Below, piece by piece: positions 5,242 through 5,287 of a DNA stretch of 5,287 nucleotides; position 1 is the first letter of the stretch; the number at the start of each line of letters is the position of its first letter. Location: positions 1-5,287 of the forward strand of contig CALKWG010000108.1 of NCBI GenBank assembly GCA_938004315.1, written 5' to 3'. Source of the DNA: an uncultured Spirochaetaceae bacterium (GTDB taxonomy: Bacteria > Spirochaetota > Spirochaetia > Treponematales > UBA12059). The notes beneath the pieces were generated by a model. That model was not told the origin of the DNA. It worked only from the letters and a program-made list of their open reading frames with translations, and did not search any database. Position numbers and translations under genes: made by a program.

Positions 5242-5287
5242 AGATCGGAAGAGCGTCGTGTAGGGAAAGAGTGTAGATCTCGGTGGT
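5242..5287. other. Illumina TruSeq adapter sequence (assembly contamination)
   Basis: The final 46 bases start with AGATCGGAAGAGCGTCGTGT and continue through GTAGATCTCGGTGGT. To my knowledge this equals the reverse complement of the TruSeq universal adapter without mismatch. It is not biological sequence. Read in the upstream frame it adds the peptide IGRASCRERV and a stop, a tail seen on many artefactual database proteins. Confidence 0.98.

Noticed and set aside
5187..5276. Complete 29-residue small protein at the right end
   Set aside because: Its last 11 residues and its stop come from the adapter; only 18 codons are genomic.
1..5287. CRISPR arrays, tRNA or rRNA genes, insertion sequences
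   Set aside because: No regularly spaced repeats, no cloverleaf-like segments, and no transposase-like frame or terminal inverted repeats were seen.

Overview
The window is a GC-rich bacterial fragment carrying parts of two transcription units that diverge around position 3400. I cannot name the organism. The YjjI/YjjW glycyl-radical pair points to an anaerobic or facultative bacterium. The six-helix HAMP class III cyclase and the small lipoprotein would fit a GC-rich spirochaete or a similar environmental lineage, but this is a guess. ATA, CTA, TTA and AGG codons are used quite freely for such GC-rich DNA, in the left genes and in the cyclase alike, so I see no compositional break. The last 46 bases (5242-5287) are Illumina TruSeq adapter, so this is the end of a draft assembly contig and not genome sequence.

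Left part, minus strand (1-3345). A lipoprotein gene (2641-3345) is followed by a 318-bp gap that holds a good sigma70-type promoter (2536-2564) and a leader of about 200 nt. Then come a YjjI-family glycyl radical enzyme (832-2322, GTG start) and its radical-SAM activase YjjW (835 to beyond the window edge, GTG start). The last two overlap by GTGA and are surely one operon. The activase lacks the ferredoxin-like insert that I remember in the E. coli protein, and it has an odd N-terminal extension containing an internal duplication.

Right part, plus strand (3440-5241). A membrane class III adenylate cyclase (3440-5074) overlaps by ATGA a doubtful 39-codon ORF (5071-5190) that has a strong ribosome binding site. 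That ORF in turn overlaps by TTGA the start of a TetR/AcrR-type regulator (5187 onward), cut off by the contig end after 18 genuine codons.

The most interesting part is the 94-bp divergent region 3346-3439. Two well-formed promoters face away from each other and share the same -10 block (3393-3400). Two copies of a 17-bp imperfect palindrome, TGTTGG...AACA (3377-3393 and 3408-3424), lie 31 bp apart centre to centre. Each copy overlaps core elements of both promoters. I infer a compact switch in which one dimeric repressor, plausibly the downstream TetR protein, controls both the lipoprotein and the cyclase-regulator operon, with autorepression. That links an envelope lipoprotein, cAMP synthesis and a one-component regulator. 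The link is inferred from sequence layout only.
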